Source: Effrenium voratum
Taxonomy: Eukaryota > Sar > Dinophyceae > Suessiales > Symbiodiniaceae
Direction: 5' to 3'
Length of the DNA: 64,000 nt
Assembly: GCA_963377175.1 (NCBI GenBank)
Contig: CAUJNA010003783.1
Coordinates: 558,004-622,003 of the forward strand
Shown here: positions 30,340-40,699 of the stretch, in pieces
How positions within the stretch are numbered: the stretch's first letter is position 1
Layout of the letters: the number at the start of each line of letters is the position of its first letter
Translations under genes and position numbers: made by a program
Notes under the pieces: model-generated
The model's input: only the letters and a program-made list of their open reading frames with translations
The model's database searches: none
What the model was told of the DNA's origin: nothing

Positions 30340-30572
30340 ATTTGAGCATGGGAAGAAGCAGTTGGAGCTTGGGATCCCTCCCTGTCGCCGGTGCCAGGGT
30401 GCAGAGAAACACCTCGCAGGCCGGGTTTTTCGAGAATTGAGCGGCTGTTGCTTCGATCTGGGAGCCAGGGTTCCCTAGTGAAGGGTGGTTTAAGCATGAT
30501 CTGTTGGTTCAAAAACCAACGTGAGTCTTCTTTGGCTTTGCAAAGCTGAGCAGCTCCACCCTTTGCGGTCAT
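30340..30572 (-). CDS. Possible minus-strand exon beside family F
   Basis: The minus frame reads MTAKGGAAQLCKAKEDSRWF, LNQQIMLKPPFTREPWLPDR, SNSRSILEKPGLRGVSLHPG and TGDREGSQAPTASSHAQISS, meeting the family F copy at its 3' end. Protein-like composition. The frame remains open through the element (to 30039), which is not evidence for coding there. No domain is recognised. Confidence 0.35.
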
Positions 30573-31577
30573 CGTTGCATAAGCTCTTTGCCCAGAAGGG
30601 TACCTCGCCTTTTGCTAGAGCGGGTTTTTATTCTTTCTTTCGGATGGATGGAACTTGTCAGGGGGAGTGTGCCTGTTGCGTGCCGAGGATCTGATTCCCC
30701 TTCCCCCCTTCCCCTAGCCCTGGGAAGGGGCTCGTTATTTCCGGGAGTTGGAGTGAGATGGCCCCGTCCGCTCAAACTCTTGAGCCGGAGCGCTCCGTCA
30801 CTGGGTATACCAAAATGTGCCAAAATGGGTGGTTGTCCTTTGCTGCGCTTCAAACAAAACCCACAAAATGATACTCTCAAGAACAGATTATCAGATAGAC
30901 CCGTGCCACGTCATGTGGACCACTGATTGGTCAGGGCTCCTTAAAAGATACCTTTTGCCCACTTGAAACATGGCTTTGTCCATCAAAATAAAGGGACACC
31001 ACCATTTACAAAACAATGTTCAGGTGTATAATCTAAGGATCCCTGTTGGTCCGTGAATCATCGACTCACCTCGCCATGCGAAAACCGAAGCCGATCGCCT
31101 CCAGGGCTCTGAAAAGCCACCCACGGAACCTCTCCTGGAGGCGGGTGGGAGCTCAGGTTTGTCCAGTTGGGTCTGTGTTTTTGTAGGGGACCCCCCAAAT
31201 GGTGGTTTTCCTTGTTTCTCTTCACACAAACAGGTGCCCTCAAAAAAAAAAGACATCCAGTTGTGGAAAGTGGGGGGGGTGTACAACCACTTTCTATGAT
31301 ACCAACAGCATCCCCTTGAAAGTGATGAAGTAGTCATGGGAATGATTGATCCATATTTGTATAGCAGGAGTGAATTTCCATGGCCAGAGCCATGGTCATG
31401 AGTCCCTGGACAGGAGATGCGAAGACACCCACGGGAAACGGGAAGGTGTTTTGAGAAGCATGCTTGAACACATGGGGAATCAACCCCTACATTTGGAAGC
31501 ACTGCTCCCATAGGATATGTTGCAGCGAAACTCAGATTCGAGCCAGCCACAAGGCGATTTTCGTAGGGAACACTCAT

Positions 31578-31811
31578 CTAGGTCCCCAGCTAGGTGCCCT
31601 TTCGCTTCCCTTTTTTGAGGGGTTCCCCTACTAAAATCGACGAAAAAGAAAAAAGTGGGTACCCTTATTCTAACCTCTCTACTCTACTGCTATTGGGTTG
31701 GGTCCTTAGACTTTAACTTTTTGGATATCCCTCATATTTCCTTTTTACCTGCAAAAAGTTTAAAACTTTTTGCTGGGGATCTACAGCACCCAAGTCTCCT
31801 GGAGGACCTAG
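31578..31811 (+). mobile_element. MITE-like family A, copy 4, interrupted by family B
   Basis: CTAGGTCCCCAGCTAGGTGC at the left and CCTGGAGGACCTAG at the right. The flanks are TCAT on both sides, a clean 4-bp target duplication. The interior is split by a family B-like segment at 31703-31787. Confidence 0.85.
31703..31787. mobile_element. MITE-like family B, copy nested in family A
   Basis: ccttagactttaactttttg to aaactttttgctggggatcta, matching the copies at 59904 and 29551. It interrupts the family A consensus between taacctctctact and cctggaggacc. Confidence 0.7.
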
Positions 31812-31819
31812 TCATATCC

Positions 31820-31945
31820 TGGACCTTCCAACCAGCGGAGGCGCTAGGGGGTGCGGAGCAGAAGCGTCTGCTGCCCGCCTTCGAGGACGCAAGAGCAAAG
31901 GCGGGAGAGAATCAAGTCGCCTCCGGCAACCAGAGGTGTCCCTCT
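31820..31945 (+). CDS. Possible exon next to family A
   Basis: The frame WTFQPAEALGGAEQKRLLPA then FEDARAKAGENQVASGNQ is helix-like and GC-rich, beginning 9 bp after the family A element. It stays open in the same frame for some distance. No domain is recognised. Confidence 0.3.
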
Positions 31946-33117
31946 CCGGTTTTGAGGCAGTGGTTGCCTTGGTTCCCTACCATGCGCCCTAAAATAGAAC
32001 ATGCTTTTGAGGTTTTGAGAGAGGGACTCCAAAACTATGTGATATGTTTAGGGTAAATATGGAACAGAATCCTGTTACAGATGTGGGGCCAAGACGCCAG
32101 GCCAGGGTGAAAGCTTCAGACAGCGGTTGAATTGGTTTTCTACCATGGCATGACCCTAAAATAGAACATAGTGTTGGAGGAAACCCCATGATGGGCTCTC
32201 CTCCAACACTGCTTTACATTTTAGGGTAGACTAAGTATGAAACAGCTTCCCAACAGATGATGTTCAATGTTCTGTGTGGGGATGATGAAACGATAATGCC
32301 GGCATTGTGCCATCTACTTTAATGTGACTCTAGTGTGGGATCTAAGTCTATGATGTGTCGCGGATGCGGATACCCTTCTGTGTTGACGTGTTTCTTTGGT
32401 TTTTAAGTCTTTCAGAAGGAAAACCAACAGGCTCCATTGCCAGGTTGTTTTGGAGCACTTTGCATTTTCCTGGCATGTTTAACATGAGAGGTTTTGCATA
32501 CGATCGGAAATATCGCAACAAGTTGTGACAGGCGCGACACTTTGGCCCGTTTTTGGTGGAGAGTGCTGCCTGCCTTCAGTCCTTGCTCCACGTTGCCACC
32601 TTCATTCCTGCAAGGTGTTGGGCTCCTCGCAATTGCTGAATGGTCTTCTCCAAAACCAGTTGTTTTTGGGAGGTGCATAGGAGGGCCGAGTGCAGCGCGG
32701 AGATGTAAACGACATGCTATGTCTTTGCGCTGTGTGTTTTCCCACTGAAGACCCAATCTTTGCAAAAAAAAAGTCATGCCAGATGCGATGAAAAGTCAGC
32801 CTTGACGTACTACACCTCGGCCATGGCGTTCAGCCCTTTGCCAAACTGAAGTCTCAAGCGTGGTGCGCGCCAATGGAAACCTTAACTTAGGACCGGGCAA
32901 TCAGCAGGCAAAAAAGCGATCTAAGTTCTGCTTGGGCAAAGTAGAACGTGAATGACCGCAACCTCACAAAGCCCCTTCGCGAAGCTTCCTTTTTGTGGGG
33001 GTTGCCCTCATTTTTGGTTTGGGATTCACCCAGACATTTGGGTTTGCCTTTGTGTGATGGTACCCTGTTTGGCTGTTTGAACCACGCCCATGCTGCGAAC
33101 TCCACCCCAAAAAAAAC

Positions 33118-33396
33118 ATGTGTGTGAAATTCTTGAAGTTGACCAATGGAGCGGTCTCTGCATTGTTCAAAGGCCAGAAGGCAAAACCATTGGCTCCACA
33201 CCTTATCATGATGGTCCAGTGTCTAAAGGGAAACCTTTGTCAATCCTTTTGCAGATCACGCAACCCAAAAGCGAAACATTCGAAGAGTTTCACTCTATTA
33301 CCAGAGAGTGTTTTCCCAGAGTGTCATAGAAAGCTCCTGAGTTCATTTGGGGTTTCCTCAAGATGGTCCGCTTTGTGGGCTGTTGTCCAAAAATAA
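33118..33396 (+). CDS. Possible coding segment, unknown
   Basis: The frame reads VKFLKLTNGAVSALFKGQKA then KPLAPHLIMM and continues to TAA at 33396. The first 30 residues look like protein. A second plus frame (33090-33329) is also open. Confidence 0.25.
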   Translation: MCVKFLKLTNGAVSALFKGQKAKPLAPHLIMMVQCLKGNLCQSFCRSRNPKAKHSKSFTLLPESVFPECHRKLLSSFGVSSRWSALWAVVQK

Positions 33397-33480
33397 CACC
33401 ACACATGGGGTGCCAAATCCTATTTTGACGGACACTTTTTGTACAGAATGCCCGTAGAAAAGTCCTGGAATTCATTTGGG

Positions 33481-33577
33481 TATGGGATTTTGAAACCACC
33501 AGGGGACCGCAGGTTTTAGTCCTTGGTTCCATTTACCAGGGTTCCATTTTGGGTACATAGTTTTGACCCACACCCAT
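33481..33577. mobile_element. MITE-like family C, copy 3
   Basis: tatgggattttgaaaccacc to agttttgacccacacccat, with aggggaccgcaggttttagtcc inside. Confidence 0.8.
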
Positions 33578-34030
33578 TTGGGGTGTCCTTCCACTCGTTC
33601 GAGTCATGTCCGGATGTTCTCTTACAGGCGCCTTTCTGGCTGCAGCTGGGCGGTACCGCAGTGCGCCAGGCAATCGAAACGAACTGATGGATTGCACCGG
33701 GCGGGGGGGGGAGGTTCCCCGAAACTGTGGGGGGGGAAAACGAGGAGTAGTCTTTTTGTTCGAGTTGGTGCCGCTCTGGCGGTTGCTGAGTTGCTTGTTG
33801 GTTCGGGAACCGAGGCGTGTCACATTTGGGGTAGCTTTTGTGGCTTTGAATCGTTGGTGGAGAGGGAAGCCAACGCCTTCTCTTTTGTTTGGGGGTGTTT
33901 GAGCCAGACCTGAGCTGGCTGCTTTTCAGCTAAGGTGTAGGGTTCCTTACACCCTTCCTTTGGGTGTCAATTGACATCGCTGTATCAATCTGGATGGAGA
34001 CTGGAGACTGGCTTTGGAATGATGTTTAAA

Positions 34031-34164
34031 TGAGCCACAATCAAAACCCGGGTAGATGAAGGTCAGTAAGGGGCAGTCCCAGCCAGAAATAGTTGCGGTC
34101 GCCTTCTTAATTCTTGAAGCATGGTTCTGGGTGGACCATTTTAATACGTTGTGATTGAGACTCA
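34031..34164. mobile_element. MITE-like family F, copy 3
   Basis: TGAGCCACAATCAAAACCCG to TTGTGATTGAGACTCA. The interior ggtagatgaaggtcagtaagggg matches copy 30191. Confidence 0.85.
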
Positions 34165-34435
34165 AATGGGCCACGGTTTTTGGGGCCTTGAGATCGGCTT
34201 CGACTTCAGTCCAGAAGACCCGAATCATTTCACCGGGTGTCAGGCATGAGGATTTGGGCCCATCAGTACCGGTCTATTGTTTTGTTTTGGGATAGTTCCA
34301 CACGGCTTTTTTTTACAGAAATCAACGGACTCGCAAAGATTTCTATGTACTTTTGAGGGAAACAAGTGGGTGTGGGTCAAAAAAAAAGCTACCAAAAATA
34401 ACGCTGGTGAGTGGAAGAGCAAGGACTCAATATCC

Positions 34436-34625
34436 TGGTGGCTTGATTTTGACCCATATCCAAGTATAGATGGCATGTGCTCTACCAGTGAAAAGGCTTG
34501 TATATGGGATATGGCCATGGGTCAAAATCCCGTACCCCCACTGAACATCCCAATCCCCACTAAAATAGACTAAAATGGGTGGTGAACCTACCCCAAAATG
34601 GTACCATTGGTTTTGACCCCCAGCC
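34436..34625 (-). mobile_element. MITE-like family D, copy 2 (reverse)
   Basis: Reverse complement of 21431-21640 along nearly its whole length: tggcttgattttgacccata at the left and ttggttttgacccccagcc at the right. Confidence 0.85.
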
Positions 34626-34816
34626 ATGTGTGTTGGAGAGGACACCTGAAAAAGGAGGGCGACTTTTCAAAGCGAAGGCCTGAGCCCTTGCTCCAACGAA
34701 GGCTTTTTCACGACAAATAGGTTTTATGAACATTGGGTGAGAGGAGGAAGCACGATGGATAAGAAGCATGCGGACTTCTAGAGTGGACAGCATGTTGCTT
34801 CCAAGACCCCAGCAAG

Positions 34817-35017
34817 TCATTTTGCTGGTAAAACAGGTAAATTCAAGGAGCAAGCTGCCAATAGTGGCACTAGTCTGTGAGAAGAGGATCGGGTGGATGT
34901 TACACGAAGGTTGTCGACGTATTCCAGTTGGCATGTAAGGATTTTAGCGGCAGCTTCTGTGATTTGGAGGGGTTCAATCGTACGAAAAGTCAACATGGGC
35001 CCAATCCCCCTCCTCAC
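34817..35017 (-). CDS. Possible minus-strand exon, unknown
   Basis: The minus frame reads MLTFRTIEPLQITEAAAKIL, TCQLEYVDNLRVTSTRSSSH and RLVPLLAACSLNLPVLPAK. The first half is convincingly protein-like. Plus frames overlap and one meets a GTAAGG (TTGGCAT|GTAAGG at 34935), so strand is uncertain. No domain is recognised. Confidence 0.3.
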   Translation of the reverse strand: MRRGIGPMLTFRTIEPLQITEAAAKILTCQLEYVDNLRVTSTRSSSHRLVPLLAACSLNLPVLPAK

Positions 35018-35301
35018 TTCCTGAGTTTCTGGACTTTATACTTTGTGGGAAGACCATTAGTTGTAAATAGAAAGTTTGAGAACTTTTTTGGCCAGTCCAC
35101 TCACTTGAGCCTAGGAGATTCCTTTCAAAAATGGAGCCGTGGTTTTGGGGAGTCCGTGTTAATCTCGAGCGCGAGGGCCCTTCAAGGAACCCCTGTCTGA
35201 GCACAGGCAACATGTGTCACGACTGTCACAGCCATTCCTGTGGGATACCAGTGGTGAACAACAGCGGTTTAAGCATGCCCAGTAATTCCATTTAGCTGTA
35301 C

Positions 35302-35363
35302 AGTAGGTAACCAGGGAAACCACCCCTTCAAAAAAACCAGAAAGAAGACGGCTGGTTACCTAC
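35302..35363. mobile_element. Short palindrome AGTAGGTAACCAG
   Basis: agtaggtaaccag at the left and ctggttacctact at the right are exact inverse complements (13 bp). Only about 36 bp lie between, including aaaccaccccttcaaa. A single copy was seen. Confidence 0.65.
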
Positions 35364-35464
35364 TATAGTGGCGAAACGCCTCGGATCCGCGCAAGCATGT
35401 GTAAACAAGGCAGGACATGTTTTCCGCCCCAATACTTTGCCAAAGTCCCAAAGTCACCCCTTCA

Positions 35465-35850
35465 ATGGAAAGAGAAAAACAAGACACAACCCAAAAAAAT
35501 CAAATGCAGACAAACAAAAACAAACAAAAAGCAACAGCAAAAACGACCACAAAAAGCAAATGCAGAAAAACCGCCTGCCAAAGTTCAATACCCCAAGCCC
35601 GAGCAGCGGACCCCAAGCCTTTGCTTGCGGCCAGGGCTTCTCCGAGGAGCAGCGCTTGCTGGAGGCCACCATGTGCGAGGGTGCGACCGTTTTGGGAGGG
35701 TCTGCGGGCCTTTCCGTTTTTTGTTGTTTGTTTGTTTGTTCTCTTTTGTTTCCTGCTTCTGTTTTTTTGTTTTGTTTTTTTTAGTTTTGTTTTTTTAGTT
35801 TTTGTTTTTTAGTTTTTGTTGTTTTTTTTGTTTTCCTGGGGATCGGGTTT
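35465..35850. repeat. A-rich and T-rich tracts flanking a GC-rich core
   Basis: An aaacaaaaacaaacaaaaag tract (35465-35575) and a ttgtttgtttgtttgttctc/tttttgtttt tract (35715-35830) are inverted with respect to each other. They flank a GC-rich 130 bp core that reads PSSGPQAFACGQGFSEEQRL in one plus frame. Confidence 0.7.
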
Positions 35851-36243
35851 GGACCAGCATGGGTGTGGGGTTTGTTCTGTTTCTATGGAGTACCATTGAA
35901 GGGGTGACTTTGTTGAAGGGCGACTTTGATGGTAAAGTATTGGGGGCAATATGTGTTGGGTTTTTGTTGGCCCTCCTTTAAACCAACCTGAGAAAAGACC
36001 GTCAACAATGTACACTTGGAACCCGGATCAGAATCAGGTCTAAACTTCTGGATCATGTTCCCATAGAAAACCCAGAGAGCCGCCGCGAGTGAAAATTAAT
36101 TCACATCAGGGCCCTCCTGTTGGGCTTAATTTGAAGGGTGTAGCTCAAGCGTTCCGTTGCGCCTCGGGCACTTGATCCCTTACAATCGTAGCTCCTCGAG
36201 TGTCTAACTCCGAGCTTCCAGTTCCTCAATGGCAGTTCTGTTC

Positions 36244-36360
36244 TCAATGGACACCCAGTCCTGGCTCAAACAGGTCTCGCAGGATCACGGCTTCCGTTGC
36301 CTGCAATTCGCTCACTTTCCTGATCACAACTGCTAGCTTTGCGAGGCGCGGGTGTTGAGA
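36244..36360 (-). CDS. Possible minus exon fragment, helical
   Basis: The minus frame SQHPRLAKLAVVIRKVSELQ then ATEAVILRDLFEPGLGVH ends at TGA near 36244. An adjacent minus frame continues SIENRTAIEELEARS, so the segment may be a frameshifted coiled coil. No domain is recognised. Confidence 0.3.
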   Translation of the reverse strand, partial: SQHPRLAKLAVVIRKVSELQATEAVILRDLFEPGLGVH

Positions 36361-36810
36361 AACCCATCGAGAATAAGAACAGGCCTGGAGCCCATCTCGC
36401 CATTTCGGTTCCTTCCAAACCCAACGCACCCCAAAGGCTCTGGGGCGGGGATTCCGGGGGCGTTCTGGAAGATCATTTGCCTCCGGCTCCAACATGGGAC
36501 CTGTTCCACGTGCAGGGTACATTTTCGGGCAGATGGTTTCCGAGAACCATGGTCCAACCACGACCCTGGAGTTCCTTGCCCCCATCAAAAGAATGGCCCA
36601 AGGGGACCCAATTTGGATGACAACCCGGTAAATAATGGTGGTTATGTCAACCCCGCCATTGTTTCAATGGGATTGAACCAATAATGATATCGACCCAACC
36701 ATTCTTTTGGTGGTTTGAACCCCAAGCATGACAACACTGTGAGATTGCCACTGAGCAAACCCAAGAAACACGAAGCAAACCTACGAAACCTTCACGAAGA
36801 AACCCTAAAG

Positions 36811-37005
36811 CTAAGGACCCCTAAGCAAGCCTAAGGGAACCTTAAGGCCTTTGAACAACCCCAGGCCTTCCCTCGCTTCAGCCTCCTTCCGAGCCCAAGC
36901 GCCGAGGGCACTCCGCAGGGCCTCATGGTGGGCCGGGTGCATCAGCAAGCTCTCCACCAGGAGGTGGGGCCTTTGCGCCTGGATGCGCCGATGAGCGTGA
37001 CACAT
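36811..37005 (-). CDS. Possible minus exon, unknown
   Basis: The frame reads MCHAHRRIQAQRPHLLVESL, LMHPAHHEALRSALGAWARK and EAEAREGLGLFKGLKVPLGL. GC-rich against its surroundings and helix-like. No splice sites assigned. Confidence 0.35.
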   Translation of the reverse strand: MCHAHRRIQAQRPHLLVESLLMHPAHHEALRSALGAWARKEAEAREGLGLFKGLKVPLGLLRGP

Positions 37006-37225
37006 GTCTCAAGTGGGCGTGAGTTGTTGTTTTTTGGGAGACCGGGTACCCGTTAAAGGTTGGTTTGACGGGAAACCGAAGGGAACACCACAATTTTGTT
37101 GGGCCCGATGTGTTAACACACACCTGAATGGGTCAACCCTCAACATGGCTAGTCCATAGCTGTCCTGTTGTTTTTCTTCAAGCCAGCCCCACAAGTCAAC
37201 ATGCTGTTTTCCCATGATCATGATG

Positions 37226-37325
37226 TACACTCCTGTCCACTGACATGGAACCTGACTGCTGGGTGGAAGACTATTTTCCTTAAAATGACCGCCCGGTGAG
37301 TTCCATGTTAGTGGACAGGAGGGTA
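37226..37325. mobile_element. MITE-like family I, copy 4
   Basis: TACACTCCTGTCCACTGACA to GTTAGTGGACAGGAGGGTA is a long terminal inverted repeat, with ggaacctgactg and gagttccatg inside. Confidence 0.8.
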
Positions 37326-37806
37326 ACGTGGCTGAATGACAGACTTTGAATGGGCAAGCATGCTGCCTTGAATGCGTGTTTTGGTTTTCACGAGGTCACC
37401 GATTGGGGGGGAAGGCAACCGGTTATGGCAGGGTAACCGCCAACCCATTTTGCATTTTTGGAAGTTTCCAAGTCAGACCTCGCTCCTGGAATGACGCCAT
37501 CACCTGCAACGGACAACCTCTGTCGCCAGAGCTTTGCCCACCTCCCCCCGCCCGGCCAATCGACAGCGTGATCTTCTTACAACAGCGCATGTGCCTTTGC
37601 TTTTTCCACGCCTTTCGGGGAATATGCCACACTCGCACAGGGCTTGCAGGCAAATTGGTGCGTCATTTGTTGAGGCCGCACTTTTGGTGTGGCTGAATGT
37701 CCCGCATTTGGCGACTAAACTACCCACAGCCGAACCAAGCCCAGGTAGTTGTCTTTGGGACAAAGTCCCACTTGGCCGGGGCTTGGTCGGGAGGAGGGGG
37801 TTCAGC

Positions 37807-37919
37807 ATATGGGTGTGGCTCAAAATTAAACCACCGGGGGACCACAGGTTTTAGTCCTTGGTTCCTTTTGCCAGGGTTCCAACCAACCAGGGTACCAATT
37901 TTTGACCCACAGCCATATG
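37807..37919 (+). mobile_element. MITE-like family C, copy 4, upstream of an exon candidate
   Basis: CATATGGGTGTGGCTCAAAA to TTTTTGACCCACAGCCATATGG. Read on plus it begins GTGTGGCTC and ends CACAG, so it could be removed as a GT-AG intron. The exon-like frame begins within a few bases of the CACAG. Confidence 0.8.
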
Positions 37920-38073
37920 GGCTATGGGCAAGCCGGCCGTGGTTTTTCTCAAGGCCGAAGAACCGTTTCGGCAGGCGCTGCGAAAGGAGGTCCGGGAGTA
38001 CCTGAGCCCGGGGCCCCTGGAAGCTTCGGCCCCGCCTGCTGTGGACTTTGAACTCTTGGGGTTTGGACCATAG
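37913..38073 (+). CDS. Exon-like ORF between two MITE copies
   Basis: From CACAG| (37912) the frame reads IWAMGKPAVVFLKAEEPFRQ, then ALRKEVREYLSPGPLEASAP and PAVDFELLGFGP, ending at TAG (38071-38073). An ATG occurs at 37924. It is strongly protein-like, GC-rich compared with the flanks, and too short for usual ORF cutoffs. It fits as a terminal exon. Its left edge coincides with the 3' end of a family C element. Its stop codon forms part of the TAGT duplication flanking the family A copy at 38075. No domain is recognised. Confidence 0.45.
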
Positions 38074-38074
38074 T

Positions 38075-38202
38075 CTAGGTCAGCTAGGTGCCCGTTCTTG
38101 AACCCCTTTTTTGGTGGGGAGATTCGGTTCCCCTACTAAAATAGACGGCAGAAAAAAAGCAATCGGGTGGCCTCATTCTAACCTCTCTGCTGGAGGACCT
38201 AG
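38075..38202 (+). mobile_element. MITE-like family A, copy 5
   Basis: CTAGGTCAGCTAGGTGCCCG to CTGCTGGAGGACCTAG. The flanks are TAGT on both sides, an exact 4-bp target duplication. Confidence 0.88.
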
Positions 38203-38292
38203 TAGTGGTAAATAGACAGTTTGTGCACTTTTGTTTGACCAACCCACTCGAAAGTTTGAACTTGTTAAAAGGCCTCTCAGGAAGCCGTTTTT

Positions 38293-38399
38293 TTAATGGC
38301 ACCTGACGTTCGTTTGGGGGGGGCCTGGTTTGGACCATTTTTCTTTTGAAGGGACCGGGTCCCGAACGTCAGGTTCCATGTAAAAAAGGTGGGAAGGTA
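38293..38399. mobile_element. MITE-like family I, copy 5
   Basis: taatggcacctgacgttcg to cgaacgtcaggttccatgt are long inverse complements, with ggtgggaaggta at the right edge. Confidence 0.75.
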
Positions 38400-38898
38400 C
38401 TTGCAGTGTGTTTGGCTGCTGAATGTCGGACACCTGCACATCTATGGGTGCCTGTTGTTTGTTTGTACTTTTTTTGGGGGGCACCTGCATGGAAACGTGT
38501 TGTTTCTTTCTTTCTTTTAATATTTTTTTGGTTTTCCGGGCATCTAGAAAACCGAAGAGAAAACAAGAAGAAACACAAATCCGGCTCAGGTCGAAGCCAG
38601 TTCGGGCAAACGTCCGGCCGGGAGATTCACAATGATCGGGGCCAAGGTTTGGGACATCTGATGAACGAGGAAAATATATAATTCGACATGTGCTTGCATT
38701 TGCTCAGTTGTTGTTGTTTGGTTTTTTTCCCCTGTTGCTTGTCTTTTTCTCAGTTTTTCAGGGGACTCAAGATAATGGAAACACATCGATTAGGTGCTAG
38801 GATTGAACGTTGATCCAACATTTGGTCTGCAATTCTGCCTTCCCTTGGCCAAAGCCCGGGCACAAGTTGCAAGTAGTTGTTCGGCCGACTTCTGGGTC

Positions 38899-39235
38899 CC
38901 ACCACCCACCCACCCAACCACCCAACTACCCAACCACCCAACCACCCACCCAACCACCCAACCACCCGAGCACCCAACCACTTCCCCAACCACTTCCCCA
39001 ACCACTTCCCCAACCACTTACCCAACCACTTACCCAACCACTTACCCAACCACTCACCCAACCAGTCACCCAACCACTCACCCAACCGCTCACCCAACCA
39101 CCCAACCACCCAAGCACCCAAGCAACCAACCAACCAACCAACCAACCAAGCAACCAACCAAGCAACCAACCAACCAAGCAACCAACCAACCAACCAACCA
39201 ACCAACCAAGCAACCAAGCAACCAACCAACCAACA

Positions 39236-39294
<59 letters not shown>

Positions 39295-39745
39295 CAAGCA
39301 ACCAAGCAACCAAGCAACCAAGCAACCAAGCAACCAAGCAACCAAGCAACCAAGCAACCAAGCAACCAAGCAAGCAAGCAAGCAAGCAAGCAACCAACCA
39401 ACCAACCAACCAACCAACCAACCAACCAACCAACCAACCAACCACCAACCAACCAACCAACCAACCCAACCAACCAACCAACCAACCAACCAACCAACCA
39501 ACCAACCAACCAACCAACCAACCAACCACCCAACCAACCAACCAACCAAGCAACCAAGCAACCAACCAACCACCAACCAACCAACCAACCAACCAACCAA
39601 CCAACCAACCAACCAACCAACCAACCAACCAACCAACCAACCAACCAACCAACCAACCAACCAACCAACCAACCAACCAACCAACCAACCAACCAACCAA
39701 CCAACCAACCAACCAACCAACCAACCAACCAACCAACCAACCAAC
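38899..39745. repeat. CCAA/CCAAC satellite array, about 850 bp
   Basis: Nearly pure ccaaccaaccaa with ccacccaa, cacttcccc and aagcaacc variants. The variants form blocks: cacttccccaac at 38980-39020, cacttaccc at 39015-39050, aagcaacc at 39295-39375. Both strands are open in all frames (Pro-Thr-Asn-Gln or Leu-Val-Gly-Trp repeats) because the unit lacks stops, so long ORFs here are artefacts. The unit differs from the TTTAGGG telomere repeat. Confidence 0.95.
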
Positions 39746-39855
39746 CCGCCCCGACCTTGCACTTACGGGGCAAAGTTTGGCGAAGGTCGGGACCACTTCC
39801 GAATCGGCCGCGACGGAGACGGCCGCTACCACCTTGCCCCTTGTCTCAAGGTTGT
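39746..39855. other. Unique GC-rich island between two arrays
   Basis: About 110 bp open in all plus frames and one minus frame. One plus frame reads [20 protein letters not shown]. It could be an exon fragment but cannot be assigned. Confidence 0.3.
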
Positions 39856-40018
39856 GTGGGTGGGTGGGTGGGTGGGTGGGTGGGTGGGTGGGTGGGTGGG
39901 TGGGTGGGTGGGTGGGTGGGTGGGTGGGTGGGTGGGTGGTTGGGCGGGCGGGCGGGGGGTGGGGGTGGTTGGTTGGGTGGTTGGGTGGTTGGGTGATTGG
40001 GTGGTTGGTTGGTTGTGG
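39856..40018. repeat. GGGT array, inverse partner of the CCAA array
   Basis: gtgggtgggtgggtgggtgg followed by gttgggtggttgggtgg. In sequence sense it is the complement-type counterpart of the CCAA/CCACCC array 110 bp upstream, making a large low-complexity inverted repeat. Confidence 0.92.
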
Positions 40019-40102
40019 AAACCCGAGTTTCAGAGGTTGATTGTCAGATCCCAAGCGGTTGGTGTCGAAACATCACTGACATAATTACGCAAAGCTTGTA
40101 CC

Positions 40103-40366
40103 TTGGAGCAATTTTCATTGTACCAAGGGGTTCCCGCTGCAACGGCCATGGACAATGACTGCGGAAAGTTGGGTTTAGGTCGCCAGTCGGAAAGCAATCA
40201 ACCGGGCCCTAGATTCCACCAGAACATGCGCTGGAGGGTGGCTTCCCGATTAAGAAAGGAATCAACCAACTGCGTTCATTTTAGCTTGTCCTCCCAAACA
40301 GGTAGTTGTGAGACACGCCTGTCTGCGCTACCGGCTTTCTACATGTGGAGGTCGAACTTGAAATAG
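40103..40366 (+). CDS. Possible coding segment, unknown
   Basis: The frame reads MEQFSLYQGVPAATAMDNDC, GKLGLGRQSESNQPGPRFHQ and NMRWRVASRLRKESTNCVHF before a stop. Protein-like but with no splice support. Confidence 0.3.
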   Translation: MEQFSLYQGVPAATAMDNDCGKLGLGRQSESNQPGPRFHQNMRWRVASRLRKESTNCVHFSLSSQTGSCETRLSALPAFYMWRSNLK

Positions 40367-40581
40367 CCGTACACCACTTCTATAGCACAACTTGTCTTTT
40401 GCATGTTAGAGCAAGGCTCAGTAAGCAATCACGGCTGGCCCTGCCTTTTCAGGCCTGCGGTGTGATCATTTTCGCCGATGTTTGTTATGTGGGAGTTATT
40501 CCTTGTAAGACACCCCGGGATCGAAGGAGCCAAAGGTGGGCCGGGCGTTTGATTCAGAGGTTTTGGTGTTCTTCAGGGTGT

Positions 40582-40699
40582 CGGGACGATCATTTTTATC
40601 CATTCCCATCAGCACTTTAAGGACCATCATTTTTAGTGTTTTAGTGTTTTTGATTAAGGTCGGGACTATCATGTTAATCAATTCCCATCAGCACTTTAG
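40582..40699. repeat. Direct repeat, two units about 80 bp apart
   Basis: tcgggacgatcatttttatc-cattcccatcagcacttta recurs as tcgggactatcatgttaatc-aattcccatcagcacttta. Between them lies a tttttagtgttttagtg run. Confidence 0.8.

Noticed and set aside
38899..39745. Possible telomeric or subtelomeric repeat
   Set aside because: The CCAA unit does not match the TTTAGGG-type telomere repeat, and normal sequence continues on both sides.
38750..40084. Long ORFs (up to 434 codons) on both strands with Pro-Thr-Asn-Gln or Leu-Val-Gly-Trp repeats
   Set aside because: They are translations of CCAA and GGGT arrays, whose units contain no stop codon in any frame.
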